Positions 51,632 to 63,460 of a DNA stretch of 64,000 nucleotides are shown here, in pieces. This DNA is from Paralichthys olivaceus (Eukaryota > Chordata > Actinopteri > Pleuronectiformes > Paralichthyidae): assembly GCF_024713975.1 (NCBI RefSeq), contig NC_091100.1, positions 18,788,501 through 18,852,500 of the forward strand, in the 5' to 3' direction. Position numbers and translations under genes: made by a program. Positions within the stretch are counted from its first letter, which is position 1. The number at the start of each line of letters is the position of its first letter. A model generated the notes under the pieces. The model did not search any database, had not been told where the DNA came from, and worked only from the letters and a program-made list of their open reading frames with translations.

Positions 51632-52402
51632 ACAGTATATAAAGACACAAAGAAAGAGGCCTAACACAAAGAGGTCTGAGGTGTTGTGTTGTGAATGGCC
51701 TACGTGTTTAAAAGACACTGAGCAGGCAACGACAAGCTGATTAAGAGCAAGCAAGCTATTTTTAAAATACAAACACCATACAGAAACAATTTCACAAAGA
51801 TGTACACAAGTCAAGATCATTCCTCACTGTTTACCTATGAAAAGAACTAAGCTGTGAGTAGGCGTAAGAAACAGACAAATGTGCTAAGATGTTTAGTTAA
51901 AGCTCTTGTTGGAAAAGGATTTTAATCTGAAAATAACCCCACTGCCTTTAAATCTATCTTCCATGGAATTTTTGTCGTTAAAAGTAAAAATACATTCTTA
52001 CATGTTTCATGATAGGCTATCAGGAAGAGAGGGGAGGAGGGTGAGAAGGTTTGCGTCCATTTAGGAGCTGTGGTGATTGCTGAGAGTGGCTGAAAAGGCA
52101 CTTATGTCAGAAGGATGGGCGCAAAGTAACCTGGAGCTTGATAAACAGCTGGGGGCAGGTGCATGTACATATCAAGGCATGAAAACATATTCATGATGTC
52201 CTTTTACTGACATGGACCATCAATGTTGCAATGCATTTAGAATGAGTGTGCATGATTTTGTAAGGAAATATACATAGTTACTGGGAAAGAGCATCAGTGT
52301 TTTCCATTTTTCATCGGCTGATGCTACACTGATGCGTCTTTAGACTCATGCTATGTTGTCCCTCCTTATCTCTCTCTCTATTTCATCTCTTAAAACCTCC
52401 AG

Positions 52403-52617
52403 ATCTACTGGCTACTGTTGCTGTGGGGCTGTGTTGGCAGAGAATGCAGGTGTAGTCAGGGTGGTGATGGTGGGAGGATCAGCCGGGGTTACCATGGAGG
52501 CCCCGGTGGAGGTTGATGTGGTGCCAGTTGTGGGTCCGATCCCGGGGTAAGTGCAGGAAGCTTGGTGGGTGGGGGTGGAGTGGTGCTGGTCCGCTGCTGT
52601 GTGTGAAGCAGGCCAGT
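52403..52617. other. GC-rich exon-like island, strand undecided
   Basis: A compositional island in an AT-rich desert. On the + strand, 52403-52547 is bounded by a strong acceptor (ctctctctatttcatctctt..cctccag) and a near-perfect donor (GTAAGT), with one frame open throughout but giving an unfamiliar Val/Gly-rich peptide. On the - strand, a good acceptor (cctcactctccag) opens at 52617 into sequence that is open in more than one frame. One frame (Pro/Thr-rich, 42 codons) ends at TAA 52489-52491 and is phase 0, matching a possible donor after sstr5 exon 4. I recognise no family on either strand. CpG-rich noncoding DNA is also possible. Confidence 0.35.
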
Positions 52618-53814
52618 CTGGAGAGTGAGGGGAGATCTTCAGAGAAGAGAAGGAGGAGATCAAGAGTCATGGAAAGCAGAGGAGGGGAGCATGAGAAGCA
52701 ATAGAAAGTTAGTTCTGCATCACATGCTCAAGTCTAGGGTATACTTAAAGCAAAAGGTAAAGGTTTTCAACCCTATGCGCTGGAGGCAAACAGTATGATT
52801 CTGAATAATATATGTACACGTTACAGAAACATTGTACAGTATGACTGGAATCCACTGTAATTTTGTCTCATTGATGCCAGCAGCCTCACTGTTTTTTCAG
52901 CTTTCAGCAAACAATTCTCTATGCCTGTAGTATTTATTAGACTTGCTGCTACCACGGTAACCACACGTATTGCCACATCAGACAGGACCAAAGTCTTATA
53001 GCTTATAATAATTATGATAATATTATCATTTTTATTACTATAGAAAATTGTGGAAGACCTTCACAAATGAAAAAACACAAAAGAGAAAAACACATAATAA
53101 TGAAAATAAATACAAAAAAACTAAAATGAGGTAAACCCAGGGAATGCAGTCTTTAGCCGACAGTCTAAAACAGTTAAAAGCAATTTTGTTTTTTCGTTTT
53201 TTGTTTTTTTTCCATTTAAATGTTCCTTTCTTTCCCTTTTCCTGGCTGCAAGGGTGAATATGAAACCATTGCACCTCTATGAAGAACTGGTCTGCAGTGA
53301 CACTGTCTTTGTCCCCTGTGAGAGGAAGACTGGAAAACATAGGTTTTAGATGTATATGTGAGTTAGAAGTATATTTGCCTCTCCTTGCATGAGCAGATGT
53401 GACTTCGATCTGCTTTCTGAGCGTAACCATTGACATGAATAATTGATCACTTATACTCTGACTTTGTGACTTATGGAAGATGTTGTAGTTTTGATAACCT
53501 TGATCAAGCTGAAGGAGCCATGGTACAGTCTCATCAGGGCCACTCTGTCAGTCTGATGCACCTCACTGCTCCTGTGCAAGTTATCTAACACGACACTATG
53601 AAGCCCCAAGCTGCAAAGACTGACTCAAAGCTTTTTCATTCCCGACTGCAACTCTCTTCATAACACAAACACACACGAACACACAGACCTAATAATCTCG
53701 TAATCTTGCACGCCTGCCTCCAGAGTGTTTCCTAATCATTGCCTTCGCTGCAGTGTTAATTTACCATCCTACCCAACATGATGCATTACACTCGCTGGTG
53801 ATGCAGAGAGCGGC

Positions 53815-53816
<2 letters not shown>
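52618..53816. other. Downstream flank of sstr5, no gene seen
   Basis: AT-rich with purine- or T-rich stretches (for example 53180-53230). If sstr5 has a further 3' exon, this would be intron. Minus-strand frames in 53038-53436 show no recognisable domain. Confidence 0.35.

Positions 53817-53878
<62 letters not shown>
53817..53878. repeat. (TG)n microsatellite downstream of sstr5
   Basis: 62 bp of uninterrupted TG, about 100 bp beyond the sstr5 reading-frame end. A shorter (CA)n tract at 53991-54006 lies within that reading frame. Confidence 0.95.
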
Positions 53879-53879
<1 letters not shown>

Positions 53880-53973
53880 ATGCGTGTGCTCAAACTGTGC
53901 TCAAAATATTCAAATCAAAACAAATCAGAAATAATGTATGTCCCATTTGACTCAGTGCTGCAGGGCAGTATAT

Positions 53974-56900
53974 CTATTTATTATTTACCACACACACACA
54001 CACACAGACAAACATTAAGAATACCTGGCTGGTCTGGGCATCATGATCGACATGATTACGAGGGGAGAGCAGGACACAGTCGTGTGTTTTCTCAGTACGA
54101 GGAGCACTTGGGTCGCCATCATCTACGCCGTTAGCCTTGCACCTCATACTCTTCACACAAAGCACCTACAGGGCCACAGATACAATTATCTGTAAGGGTT
54201 TCCAAGCCACATCAGAATTTTAAAGGAAATAAAAACAGCCGCTGTGTTTGAGATCAAGTGGTTCATAAAACCAACCAGGCTAGAAAACAACCTTTTAATT
54301 TTGTTAGGCACAACTTTTGTTTCTTGTAAAAGTTAGATTTACTGGAAACTAGTAGTGGGTGTGTTTCAGTCAAATCATTTTTATCAGGGTTTCTGTGTCA
54401 GCGCTGAAGCACTGCCTGCCACTTAGTGATGTTTTCTATCATCATCTATCTTTTCCTTTCCTTTCAAAACTAAGCTCGTCTGGTACATACGACCATGTAC
54501 CAGTAGTCTGTTCTCAGGCAGACTCAGAGGATAACGGCCCATCACATATCCTCCATGCAAAATATGAGCTCTTGTATTCTGGCAGACGATAGAGACATTA
54601 AACAGTGAACTCACCCGTCTTACAAACTCATTTGTCCCTACCTCAGTCAAACTTTGAAACAATGCTGTTTGAGGGATGTGTGCAATAGTCTCCTGATGTT
54701 TTTATCACTGGGTGTGTGTAATATGCGTTATATGCAATGCATGTGCAATATTTCTGTTAGGTGCAATTGAGATTATATGCAATGTTGATTTAGTACATCT
54801 GATGTTTTTGTTCAGATTGTGGTTCTGCTTAGATAGTTGTTTTTAATGCAGTTGTGTGATTATTGCTTTTACTTTAACTTTGGAGGCATTTATCTGTGCA
54901 CCACTGAGTCCAAGATAAATTCTAATCCTACGGGGACAATAAAGTATGTTGTATCTTTTATTTATCCTTTTTCCCTTGTGTTTTCTTAATATGATACCAG
55001 ATGAAGATAGGGATGTCTTGCAATCCCAACAAGGGATAGGCCATATCATATGTCAATAGAAATAAAAGTATATGCTTGCAGAAAAAGATAAGTAAAATCG
55101 ATCCGAATCAAACCTCCCTTTCAACATTAATACGTTCAGAATGAGGTTTGTGCCATACAGCTCATGTTTACTCACTTCCACTCATTGTCAGATGTATTAT
55201 TGATCAACTGATCAGACCCAACCGAGAGAGAAATCAAATATTCTCACACTTTGACATGAGTCGTGAGTTTAGAAAAGAAATCAGCTGCTCTCAGCTGAGA
55301 CCTGACTGCTAGATGAAATACTGTATTTTGTTTTTCCTACACATCAATGCTGCGAAAATCCAACTCGAAGATAGAAAAATGTATTTGTATAGTGCATGGA
55401 TGTCATTTAATGATTTAACTCTCTAATTCTCTAACTCTCCACATTCAATATATATGCATATCTACTTAGGTCTTATCACATACATCAAGGAATAAAGCAA
55501 CATATCTTAACTGTTTGCCCAAATTCCAATAAAGTCTGAATATCGAGTAGAAGGCCTCCAACCTACTTTTCTGAAACTCTGTTTGAAATTATCTGACAGG
55601 AAGCCATAGAGCACTGGGTTGGCACAGGAGTTGGCGTAGGACAGGATGACCGCGAAAAAGTAGACGCCGGCGGTGACGCTGGACTCTGGGATGATGACGA
55701 CCAGGTTGACCATGTTGATGATGAAGAACGGCAGCCAGCAAAGCACGAACACCACCACGATCACCACCACCATCCGCGTCACTTTGCGCTCCGAGCGGCG
55801 CCGCTTGGTAAAACCCGCCCGTGCCCCTGAGGACTTCACCTGCGCCAAAGATAGATGGATTACCATGATGCTGGTGAAGAGAATAAATGTGAGTGCTAAT
55901 GATGTTGGAAAATGAAAGGGAGGAAGCTGAGGATGAAGGAAATTATCATTATGTGGATGCAGATTGCAGTATGAATTTATACATGAGCTTATTTTAATCA
56001 GCCTCTAATCACACCTTGATGACGATAAGTAGGTAGCAGAGGCAAATGATGAGCAATGGTCCAAAGAAGCCCACAGTGGCAGTGTAGAGAATGAAGGCTG
56101 TCGACCACACGTCCTTCGGCTCGGGCCAGATCATGTTGCAGGAGTTGAATGTTTCCTGGAAAGATGATTAACATTTAAATATTAAAGGAAACGCCAACAG
56201 TAAACAACAAGTCAGTCGCTGTCAACTAAGTCATATAGTGATTGAAGTACCAGAGGTAGACATTGATCTTTAAAGCAGTTCATTAAGCCAAAGGGACACA
56301 GAATGTGTGTAGGAATGCAAATGACATTATCTGCTTTATAGGGTTTTACGTAATCGTTAGTGTATTTTGGAAGACATTTCAAGACTTAAAAGTATTTAAA
56401 TAACTGCTCAACCAACAAGGACCTTATAAACCTGTGTCCTTCAGCTGTACAATACCAGCACTGACAATGGCAGCTTTGACTTTAGCTACAGTCTTGTCAC
56501 ATATTTTTCTATTCAAAAGCTTTTGTGTTTGCTTTCTTTTAAAGAATCTGCTGAAATGCTTTTCTTCCCATGAACATCTTATAGATTCTGCTGAAATTAT
56601 AAACTGCTTCTATTTAGTTTGCATGTTTAGCATTTCAGTCTGTTCTTGTCATGGGACACTTCATTTATAACCTTAAATACCACAGGACACTATAGAGGTC
56701 AATGACATTCTTTCCCTGTGGACAAAGAGATGACGTTTTAAACCAGCTATATAAGAATTTTAGCCACTTGGGGCAGCACAACAAACACAACATAATATCT
56801 CATTATTAAGCTGATATTGCAAACATCTTAGTAAGACTTGGCTTGTTTACACAACCAGCAGACACCGCACAAAATGCAAATCCAATATTCATTTTCCTTT

Positions 56901-57973
56901 TTGATCCACTTTTGGTCCCCACCAACTTTTGAGAAATATCTGGTTATTTGCAGTTATAGCAGTCCATCTAAGCTTGTTTCCTAAAAACAAAAACACAACT
57001 TTGACCAAATGGATATAAACACAATGCCCTCCACTGTGGCTCTTTGAATAGCCTTAATAATGTAAAATTGAGAGCGGTTGACTTTTTTGTCAATTCTGCC
57101 ACATGTACAGGACATAACATTAGAGGCTTTTAAATTCTGATACAGGGTGTAAATATAGACATAAGTACACCACAAGTAACACAAAATATAAGCACTCAAG
57201 CAACATGTAAGTATAAACAACGTTCAATGTAAAAATAGATTAATTGCAAATACTTTATGGCTACTGTGCAGATAATATACAGTTGTGAACAGTGTTGATC
57301 CACAGAATGAGTAAAATAGCTGAATTTATAGTAAAATAGCAGCAGTGACTACAACTCCCTGCGTTTTGACTGGCACGAAGACGCAGAAAGATACACATAG
57401 TTTTTATACCTGGACATCAGAGAAGATGACCACTGGTAGGACCACCACAAAGGACACGGCCCACACAGCTGCGCTCACCACCTTGGCTACACGGGGATGT
57501 CTCCACTTGGTGCTGCGGATCGGATGGACCACAGCCAGGTATCGATCAATGGACATGACCGTCAGACAGAAAATAGACGTGAACTGGTTCATGGAGTCTG
57601 CGGTCATGACCACCCGGCACAGGAACGAACCAAAGGGCCAATATGAGAGCACATTCTGCGTGGTGAGGAAGGGGAGCCCGATGATGTAGAGCTCGTCGGC
57701 CACAGCCAAGTTCAGGATGTAGATGTTGGTGACCGTCTTCATCTTGGCATAGCGCAACACCACGTAGATGGCCAGAGTGTTGCCGGTCAGACCCACCATG
57801 AAGACCGTGAGGGAGATGACCGCAGTCACCAGGGTGCTGCTGCCCTGGAAGGGGACGCTCTGGGTGGACAGGTTGGAGGAGATGTTAAAGAGGCGCGGGT
57901 AAGAAATGAGGAAGGGGCTTGATGCAGCAGAGGAGTTGACGTCTGGTGACAGGGGAGTCCAGTGGGTCTCCAT
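53974..57973 (-). CDS. sstr5: Somatostatin receptor (type 5-like), 4 coding exons
   Basis: Gi/o-coupled rhodopsin-family receptor for somatostatin at the plasma membrane. Exons in transcript order: 57973-57410, 56155-56015, 55839-55567, 54165-53974, all phase 0; 389 residues as drawn. Seen: N-glycosylation sites near N13, N30 and N34; TM2 NLAVADE; TM3 Asp126 in [19 protein letters not shown] at 143-145; Cys119 and Cys194 for the loop disulfide; ICL3 [14 protein letters not shown]6 CWLPFF; TM7 [20 protein letters not shown]. The somatostatin receptor signature in TM7 is intact. Exon 4 gives [13 protein letters not shown] and a hydrophilic tail. Type 5 is favoured by [10 protein letters not shown] and SERKVTRM; several stretches resemble type 3, so subtype confidence is moderate. 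The start is the ATG at 57973 (A at -3, G at +4). The last 16 codons run through a (TG)n tract, so the true 3' end is uncertain. Confidence 0.85.
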
Positions 57974-58901
57974 TGTTGTTTTCAAAAAATAAAGTGGGAA
58001 AATGGTCCCACACAGTCTAGATGTAGATTTGTTCCTCTCTGTGTTCACGGATTTAGAAAACAGTATTCACCTCTACCCTGTTGGTTTCCATGATTTACAC
58101 TGGAACAAATCAGGAGGTGGTGAGTGACCAATCATCACACCAGAGACATCCTCCAATCTGATTTATAGATTGTCTCAATTGTGTGTGCGTAAAAGAGACA
58201 GTGACTCACAGGATGAAAGTGTGCGCTCTGACCACCGCTGAGAACATGGGGACTTCACATACCTGTCGCCTCCTTCGCTTCATCTGCCAAAGAGAGAGTT
58301 GAGCTGCCGTGCGTCCTGCATTCTAACAAAGGAGTTTTCACAGGGAGTCGTATCCGTAATTACGCACGAAAACACGCCGGCCCACGAATGGCGAACACCT
58401 TTAGTGTCGCTGGGTTTTTAATAGCCCTAAATCATTGTCTTAATCCACCTGACTCTATAAGAGCGCATACAATTCATCCGCAGCCCAGTGGCATCGATTG
58501 GAATTGTGCCACAGCTTTTACGCACGCGGCAGATCCGCTCGACTTCAAGCTCTGTTACTGTATCTGAGTTATCAATATGTCCTGTGATGTATTAGGTGAT
58601 TTGATTTGATTTAATTCCATGCATCTCCACTATAAACATCCTAAAATCGCGTATTCACTACACTAATGATATGTTCGCAGATTGTTAACAGGCTTACTTT
58701 AGGAGGCATGAAGAAGTCCAAGTCTGTGTGAACAAATTAAAAATGTGGATCCCCCCCCCACACCAAACTCCTGATGTGTCCGAGCTTCCAATTATTCGCT
58801 GTCCGTGGTGCTGAGCAGTGTCTCGGTAGGCAGCTCCACACGCTCCTTCAACTTTCTACTGCCCACACAGACCTGCTGCTTCTGTGATATGATGTGTCAA
58901 C

Positions 58902-58932
<31 letters not shown>

Positions 58933-58960
58933 GAGTTGTACTCCTTCATGATGACGCAGA
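57974..58960 (-). promoter_or_regulatory. sstr5 5' UTR, leader intron and promoter region
   Basis: The coding exon probably begins at 58077 (acceptor ccaacag), leaving 104 nt of UTR before the ATG. A noncoding exon ends at 58263 with GCGACAG then a GTATGT donor, giving a leader intron of about 185 nt. Upstream sequence to about 58590 is relatively CpG-rich (acgcacgcggcagatccgctcg near 58520), a likely promoter. The exact start site is not visible. Confidence 0.5.
58902..58935. repeat. (GA)n microsatellite
   Basis: About 34 bp of GA with one C interruption at 58920, upstream of sstr5. Confidence 0.9.
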
Positions 58961-60177
58961 TCATGTGAGGAGAGAGAAGATTTGCTTTACTTACTGCACC
59001 GAGTCCAGTTTTTAGGTGCTTACTCAACTTAAGCCTATTAATAATTGTCCTCATACAGGCTTTACTTGTTATAGTTTTAATTTACTGTAAATATCAACTA
59101 TACTGTTTATTCCACTAAAATTATCTGACAGCTGTACAGCTACTGTGCACATTACGATACAAAAATACAGTGTGTGATCAACATATGAATCATGATGCAT
59201 TACTAAACAATAGATAAAGTACATGTATTTACAGTAAGATAAGATTGTACCCCACCCATGGGAATGTGATGCACATGTTGATGTGCTAGTATCAATCCAA
59301 TACTGTTAATCGTATAATTATTTTCCACACTATAAAAGGAGAGATGCTACTGATAATACTCAAATATTTATTTTAATTAATATTTTGAACGGTGTATTGT
59401 CATTATCCTTATCTCTAAGTAAAAGATGTGAGTCCCCCTCTCTCACAGTGACCTGGGCTATTTTCTGATTTAAGTTACTCTTCATTATTTCTGCAGCAGC
59501 AATCAAACAATTGAACTATGAAATCTATTGTATTCCCACTGTTTGAATCATAGTCTTTACAGCTGGTGATTCTGAAAGTTTTACCTCATTTTTGATTAAT
59601 CTGATTTTGTTGGCGCTTGGTATCGTCATATGCCCAAATACCAAATCAGAGTGAGGGATATTTACCTGTCTGATATTGACTATCTGTCAGTCTTAAACTG
59701 AACCACAGAGCACAGTGACATTTTGATTTAGATGAATGTGCCACTGAAGTTTCCCTGTGAGTCTTATTTCACAAAAAGATTCTCATCCACATCATCATCT
59801 TGGCTAATTTAAAACATCTCTCTCTCTTCACATAGCAATGTGTGTATCTTCTGCAAACATGACACACACACACACACACACACACATCAGAGTCTATTAT
59901 AATTACATGACCTAAAAACACCATCAGAGCGATCTGTCAGGTGACAGCATTTCCAAGATAAATTTTATTCATATTCATGTAGCTCTTTACCAGAAATCTC
60001 ATATTTGCCTCCAGGGGGATTAAAGCTCTATGCAGGATTATGTCACCTACTTGCCTTTGATTATCAAATCAGACAAACAAAAAAGCTTTAACAGGAAAAA
60101 ATTAAAGAAACAAGCAACAGAGGAAGAATCTAATTCTCATGACAATAAAAATTTCTGAACAGAATAGTAGAATTATG
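58961..60177. other. Intergenic upstream of sstr5, no gene seen
   Basis: AT-rich; a short (AC)n tract at 59862-59886 is the only marked feature. Confidence 0.4.
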
Positions 60178-60345
60178 GGGCTGATAGCTCACCTGGTAGA
60201 GCTGGCACCCCATGTACTGAGGCCTCAGTCCTCTACAGTAATTGATTTTAGTTGATTCCGGCTTGCTGACTGCTGTGCTCCACCCCCCTCTCTCCCCCTT
60301 TCATGCTTAATCTATCCTATCAAATAAAGACGTAAATGCCCTTAC
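60178..60345 (+). mobile_element. tRNA-derived SINE fragment
   Basis: Begins gctgatagctcacctggtag then agctgg (box A-like) and proceeds through ccccatgtactgaggcctca and gattccggcttgctgac to ctctctccccctttcatgct and tcctatcaaataaag. This is the layout of a very common percomorph tRNA-derived element. It is degraded and not a functional tRNA. Confidence 0.7.
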
Positions 60346-60579
60346 TGTTGAGTTACTGTACGCAACACTATATAATTACAAACTATAAACATTAATCAAG
60401 AATGTGACGTAGGACAACATGAAGGTATTACCAGCAGACACAAGGACGTGGGGGGAGCACAGACTACGCAAACAACATTCACATGTCTCGGAGAAAGACA
60501 CAAACGCACAGATGGAGAGAAAAGGATGAGGCTGGCACAGGATGAAGACCCAGATCCAAAACATCTGGAGTGAGGCACC

Positions 60580-60710
60580 AAGGGGAGGGAGAGAGGTCCC
60601 AGAATGGATGATGGTCCCGCGCAGAAAGCCTGAGAGAAAAGCGAGGAGGAGAGGGAGAAAGAAGGGGGAGAAAGAGAAAGAGCAAGAGAGAGAGAGAGAG
60701 AAAAAGAGAT
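60580..60710. repeat. Polypurine tract
   Basis: A stretch strongly biased to A and G on the + strand, ending in (GA)n at about 60685-60703. The long open frames here on both strands (Arg/Lys/Glu or Ser/Leu/Phe) come from this bias. Confidence 0.8.
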
Positions 60711-60886
60711 GGGCACACAGCCTGGACACTTGTGTGCTCGAGGGAATAACAAACAGAGGATTAGAGGGATGCAGTGGTTTCAGGAAGTTTACAGTAATCT
60801 CATTGGAAGGACTACAAGGACAACTGTACGTTTTAGGTTTAACGGATTCCTTAAGGCAAAAATATACATTTAGTGTTTGGATTTAA

Positions 60887-62052
60887 ATATGTTACCAGAG
60901 TCAGACGGCTTGATGTCAGCATAGGTTGAGCCAAAGGAATCTTGTCCAATATGAAAAGACCCTGCAGCCTGCTGACTTCTTTTAACTCTGCAGACAGACA
61001 GGATTCCTGTATCCCGTCTGTCCTGAGGGAAAAAGAGAACAGGTTGCAACATGAAGTTGAAGGAAATCGGACGTTTTTGAAGGGACATGCCTTTTAGATT
61101 TTTTATGTCAAAAGCACCTAAAAATCTGATCTGACCTAGATGAAATTTGGTCAAACTTTCTCGATTCAGTTAAATTCTAGCAGAAGACATTTAGTACAAG
61201 CAGGTTCCAGAAAACAAAACATCACACTTATCCAGTGTGGATGACACAGCAGTGAATTTCAGCGTCTGCCCCAGACAGAAAAGATTTTTAGCATTGTCAA
61301 ATGTCATCGGGCCATTATTCGGCATTGTCTTATTTTATCTGAATTTAGGAGCATAAATTTACAGGGAGCACAGTGCAAAATAATTCCATGTCAAAGGGCC
61401 AAGGGGTGAAATAAATATAGAGAGAAAAGCACTGGGCCAAGAACAGAGCCCTTTGGCCCCTTTGGTTGACATGTGGTATTACTATGGCTTACTAAGGTTG
61501 AGATGTGGCGAAGCAGACCATGCAAGTGCCATCATTCTACGCAGTGTATGGGCTGCATGACAGTGTAGCAGTGTGACAGTCTGGGCTGAATCTGGGCCAA
61601 AGGTTTTAGACCAATCAGTGCAAGAGATCTCGGTATACGATGTATTTTTTTTACATAAACAGCAATTCTAAAAACTATTGGGGCCTGTGCCAATTGTGAC
61701 AAATAGAAATGCAAGTTCCAAAACTCTTTAGCTGGTGGAGCTTGGAGACGCAGGTATAAGGTTTCAAGACCATGACCAACTATTGTGAACTGTTGGGTGA
61801 GAAGCTGAAATATACTTTTGTTAAGTGTTATCAGCAAGCGATCTAAGAATATTGTTATTGATTAAGTGAAAGAAATTCACTACTCCTGCAGCGGAAAGAG
61901 CATGCTTGTATTTAATTTGTATTTAAGTGCACACTTGTGCTGCTGCAGGTTTGTTCTATTTGCACTTCAGTCTCCTGCAGAACCTACACATGTTTCTTGA
62001 AGAAACCATTTACTTTTGGTGGTAAGAACTGCAACTGAATCGAAGAGACAGG
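60887..62052. other. Intergenic, no gene seen
   Basis: No coding, RNA or clearly repetitive sequence could be identified. Confidence 0.35.
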
Positions 62053-62986
62053 CAGGGATGGGCAGTATTTATGATACATGTATTTATGATACATGTATTT
62101 GAAAGCAGTTTTTGATGAATATGAAAAAGAAATGGATTCATATTTTGTATCAAAATACTGGAGTGTTTTCTATTTTTGCTGTTTGAAAACACTTTAAAAT
62201 ACTTACTATGAGACATCTACATGATGACATCATAAAAATGGAAATCAATGCATGCAGCCTCTATTTTATCCGAGTAAAATGGCAAACAACACTGTTACTT
62301 TCAGCCTATACATTTTCATCCGTTGTGCACCTGAAAAACCAAAAAACGTTTCAGAGTTGTTGTACATGACTTTATAATGACACAAGCTGGTTTAGCTTAG
62401 TAAACACACACCTATTGTCATTAACAATGTTGTGCTGCAAAGCCATGAAACAACAGGTTCTTATCCCATCCACCTCTGGTGTTTGTTGTAGCAACTTCTT
62501 TAAGTGTGTAACTTAGGGGGCTGTTGTGAGAATTGTTCCGAGATAACTCGGTGCTATTGAACAAGACTGTGTGGACACAGGAATGATTGATTGACCAATT
62601 ACTTAGAAACCAGTTGCTCTGGAGAAAGGTGCTGTCAGTTGTCTACAAATGAAAGTAGGTCATTGTCGTCAGTATTGACTTTAGGTCAGACTTGAACTAT
62701 CTGTTGACTGGTTGCAAGTCAGATTTATGTGTCATATGCCTCATTAACTGTTGCTCTCAAAATTGGTCCAATTAAACAACTGAGTCAAACAATGAATTGC
62801 AATATGATTTCCTGCTCCCTTGGAACATAATTTTGTTAGTAGCTTTAAAATACAAAAATACAGTAGTTTATTTTGGTACATGGTGTGGCTGCTGTATTTT
62901 GTAGTGTATTTTGATACACTTTCCAATTATAGGGAATTGGGTATTTTATTTAAAAACATATTTGGATGTATTTTTGCCCATCTCTG
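62053..62986. mobile_element. 934-bp non-autonomous hAT-type transposon
   Basis: The left end cagggatgggcagtattt and right end tttttgcccatctctg form terminal inverted repeats of the CAGGGATGGGCA kind. GAGACAGG at 62045-62052 is repeated exactly at 62987-62994, a perfect 8-bp target-site duplication as expected for hAT elements. The interior contains tattttgtatcaaaatactg-type palindromic words, and no transposase frame. Confidence 0.88.
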
Positions 62987-63039
62987 GAGACAGGGGTATG
63001 ATTATAGGAGCGAAATGTTTTCTCGCTACATAGCCAATG

Positions 63040-63460
63040 TGGGGTCACCTACTTACCATAGTATTTATATCATGGTCACTTTACATTGCAATATTTTTAT
63101 TTCATTTTATTTCATTTATGCCTTGCAGTATTATTTATGTCATGGTCACTTACTTTTGCAATATTATTTATATCATGGTCACTTACTTTTTCAATAGTAC
63201 TTATATTATGGTCACTTTACATTACAATACTTTTTATATCATGCCACTTTTTTATCCTCAGTACTTGTTTTTGCACATTGTCTGTTTGCAGGTTGATTGT
63301 TTTCTTGTTAATTGTGTAGGTTATAAATATTTCTGTTTTTTGTGTTTTTGCCCTTTCTACTTAAATTCTGTAGTGTATACTACACTTTCTTTCTGCTGCT
63401 GTAATAAGTAAATTACCCCATTGTGGGATGAATATAGTTGTCTAATCTAATCTAATAGCT
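63040..63460 (+). repeat. Short tandem-like units and LINE-type tail
   Basis: tatttatatcatggtcactt and variants recur about five times between 63060 and 63240 at 33-60 bp spacing, followed by gtaaattaccccattgtggg and taatctaatctaatag, the form of a fish LINE 3' tail. The open frames over it repeat the same Tyr/Ile-rich peptide and are artefacts. Confidence 0.6.

Larger units (their letters stand above)
36621..52402. other. 15.8-kb region without a supported gene
   Basis: No exon with conserved protein similarity was seen on either strand. The content is AT-rich unique DNA plus the dispersed repeats listed separately (37030, 37560, 38010, 39046, 43365, 47570, 48150, 49577, 50860) and simple repeats. 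Open frames in it lack splice context. It may contain regulatory elements for sstr5 or litaf, which cannot be seen without comparison to other genomes. Confidence 0.4.

Noticed and set aside
51329..51820. 163-codon minus-strand frame with a hydrophobic stretch
   Set aside because: Its length depends on the compound CT/CA microsatellite. Flanking residues show no family and no usable splice signals.
52479..52670. C-terminal exon of a SOX-type transcription factor, suggested by Pro/Thr/Ser composition near an sstr5 gene
   Set aside because: The sequence lacks the conserved SOX E-group C-terminal motif and no HMG-box exon is found in the window.
60178..60250. Possible tRNA gene
   Set aside because: Box A-like start only; the rest follows a tRNA-derived SINE and does not fold as a tRNA.
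60376..60752. Overlapping 117- and 118-codon Ser/Leu/Phe frames
   Set aside because: They are antisense of a polypurine tract and low in complexity.
63037..63411. Tandem Tyr/Ile-rich open frames of 77-125 codons
   Set aside because: They translate a repeated noncoding unit (catggtcactt) in several frames, next to a LINE-type tail.
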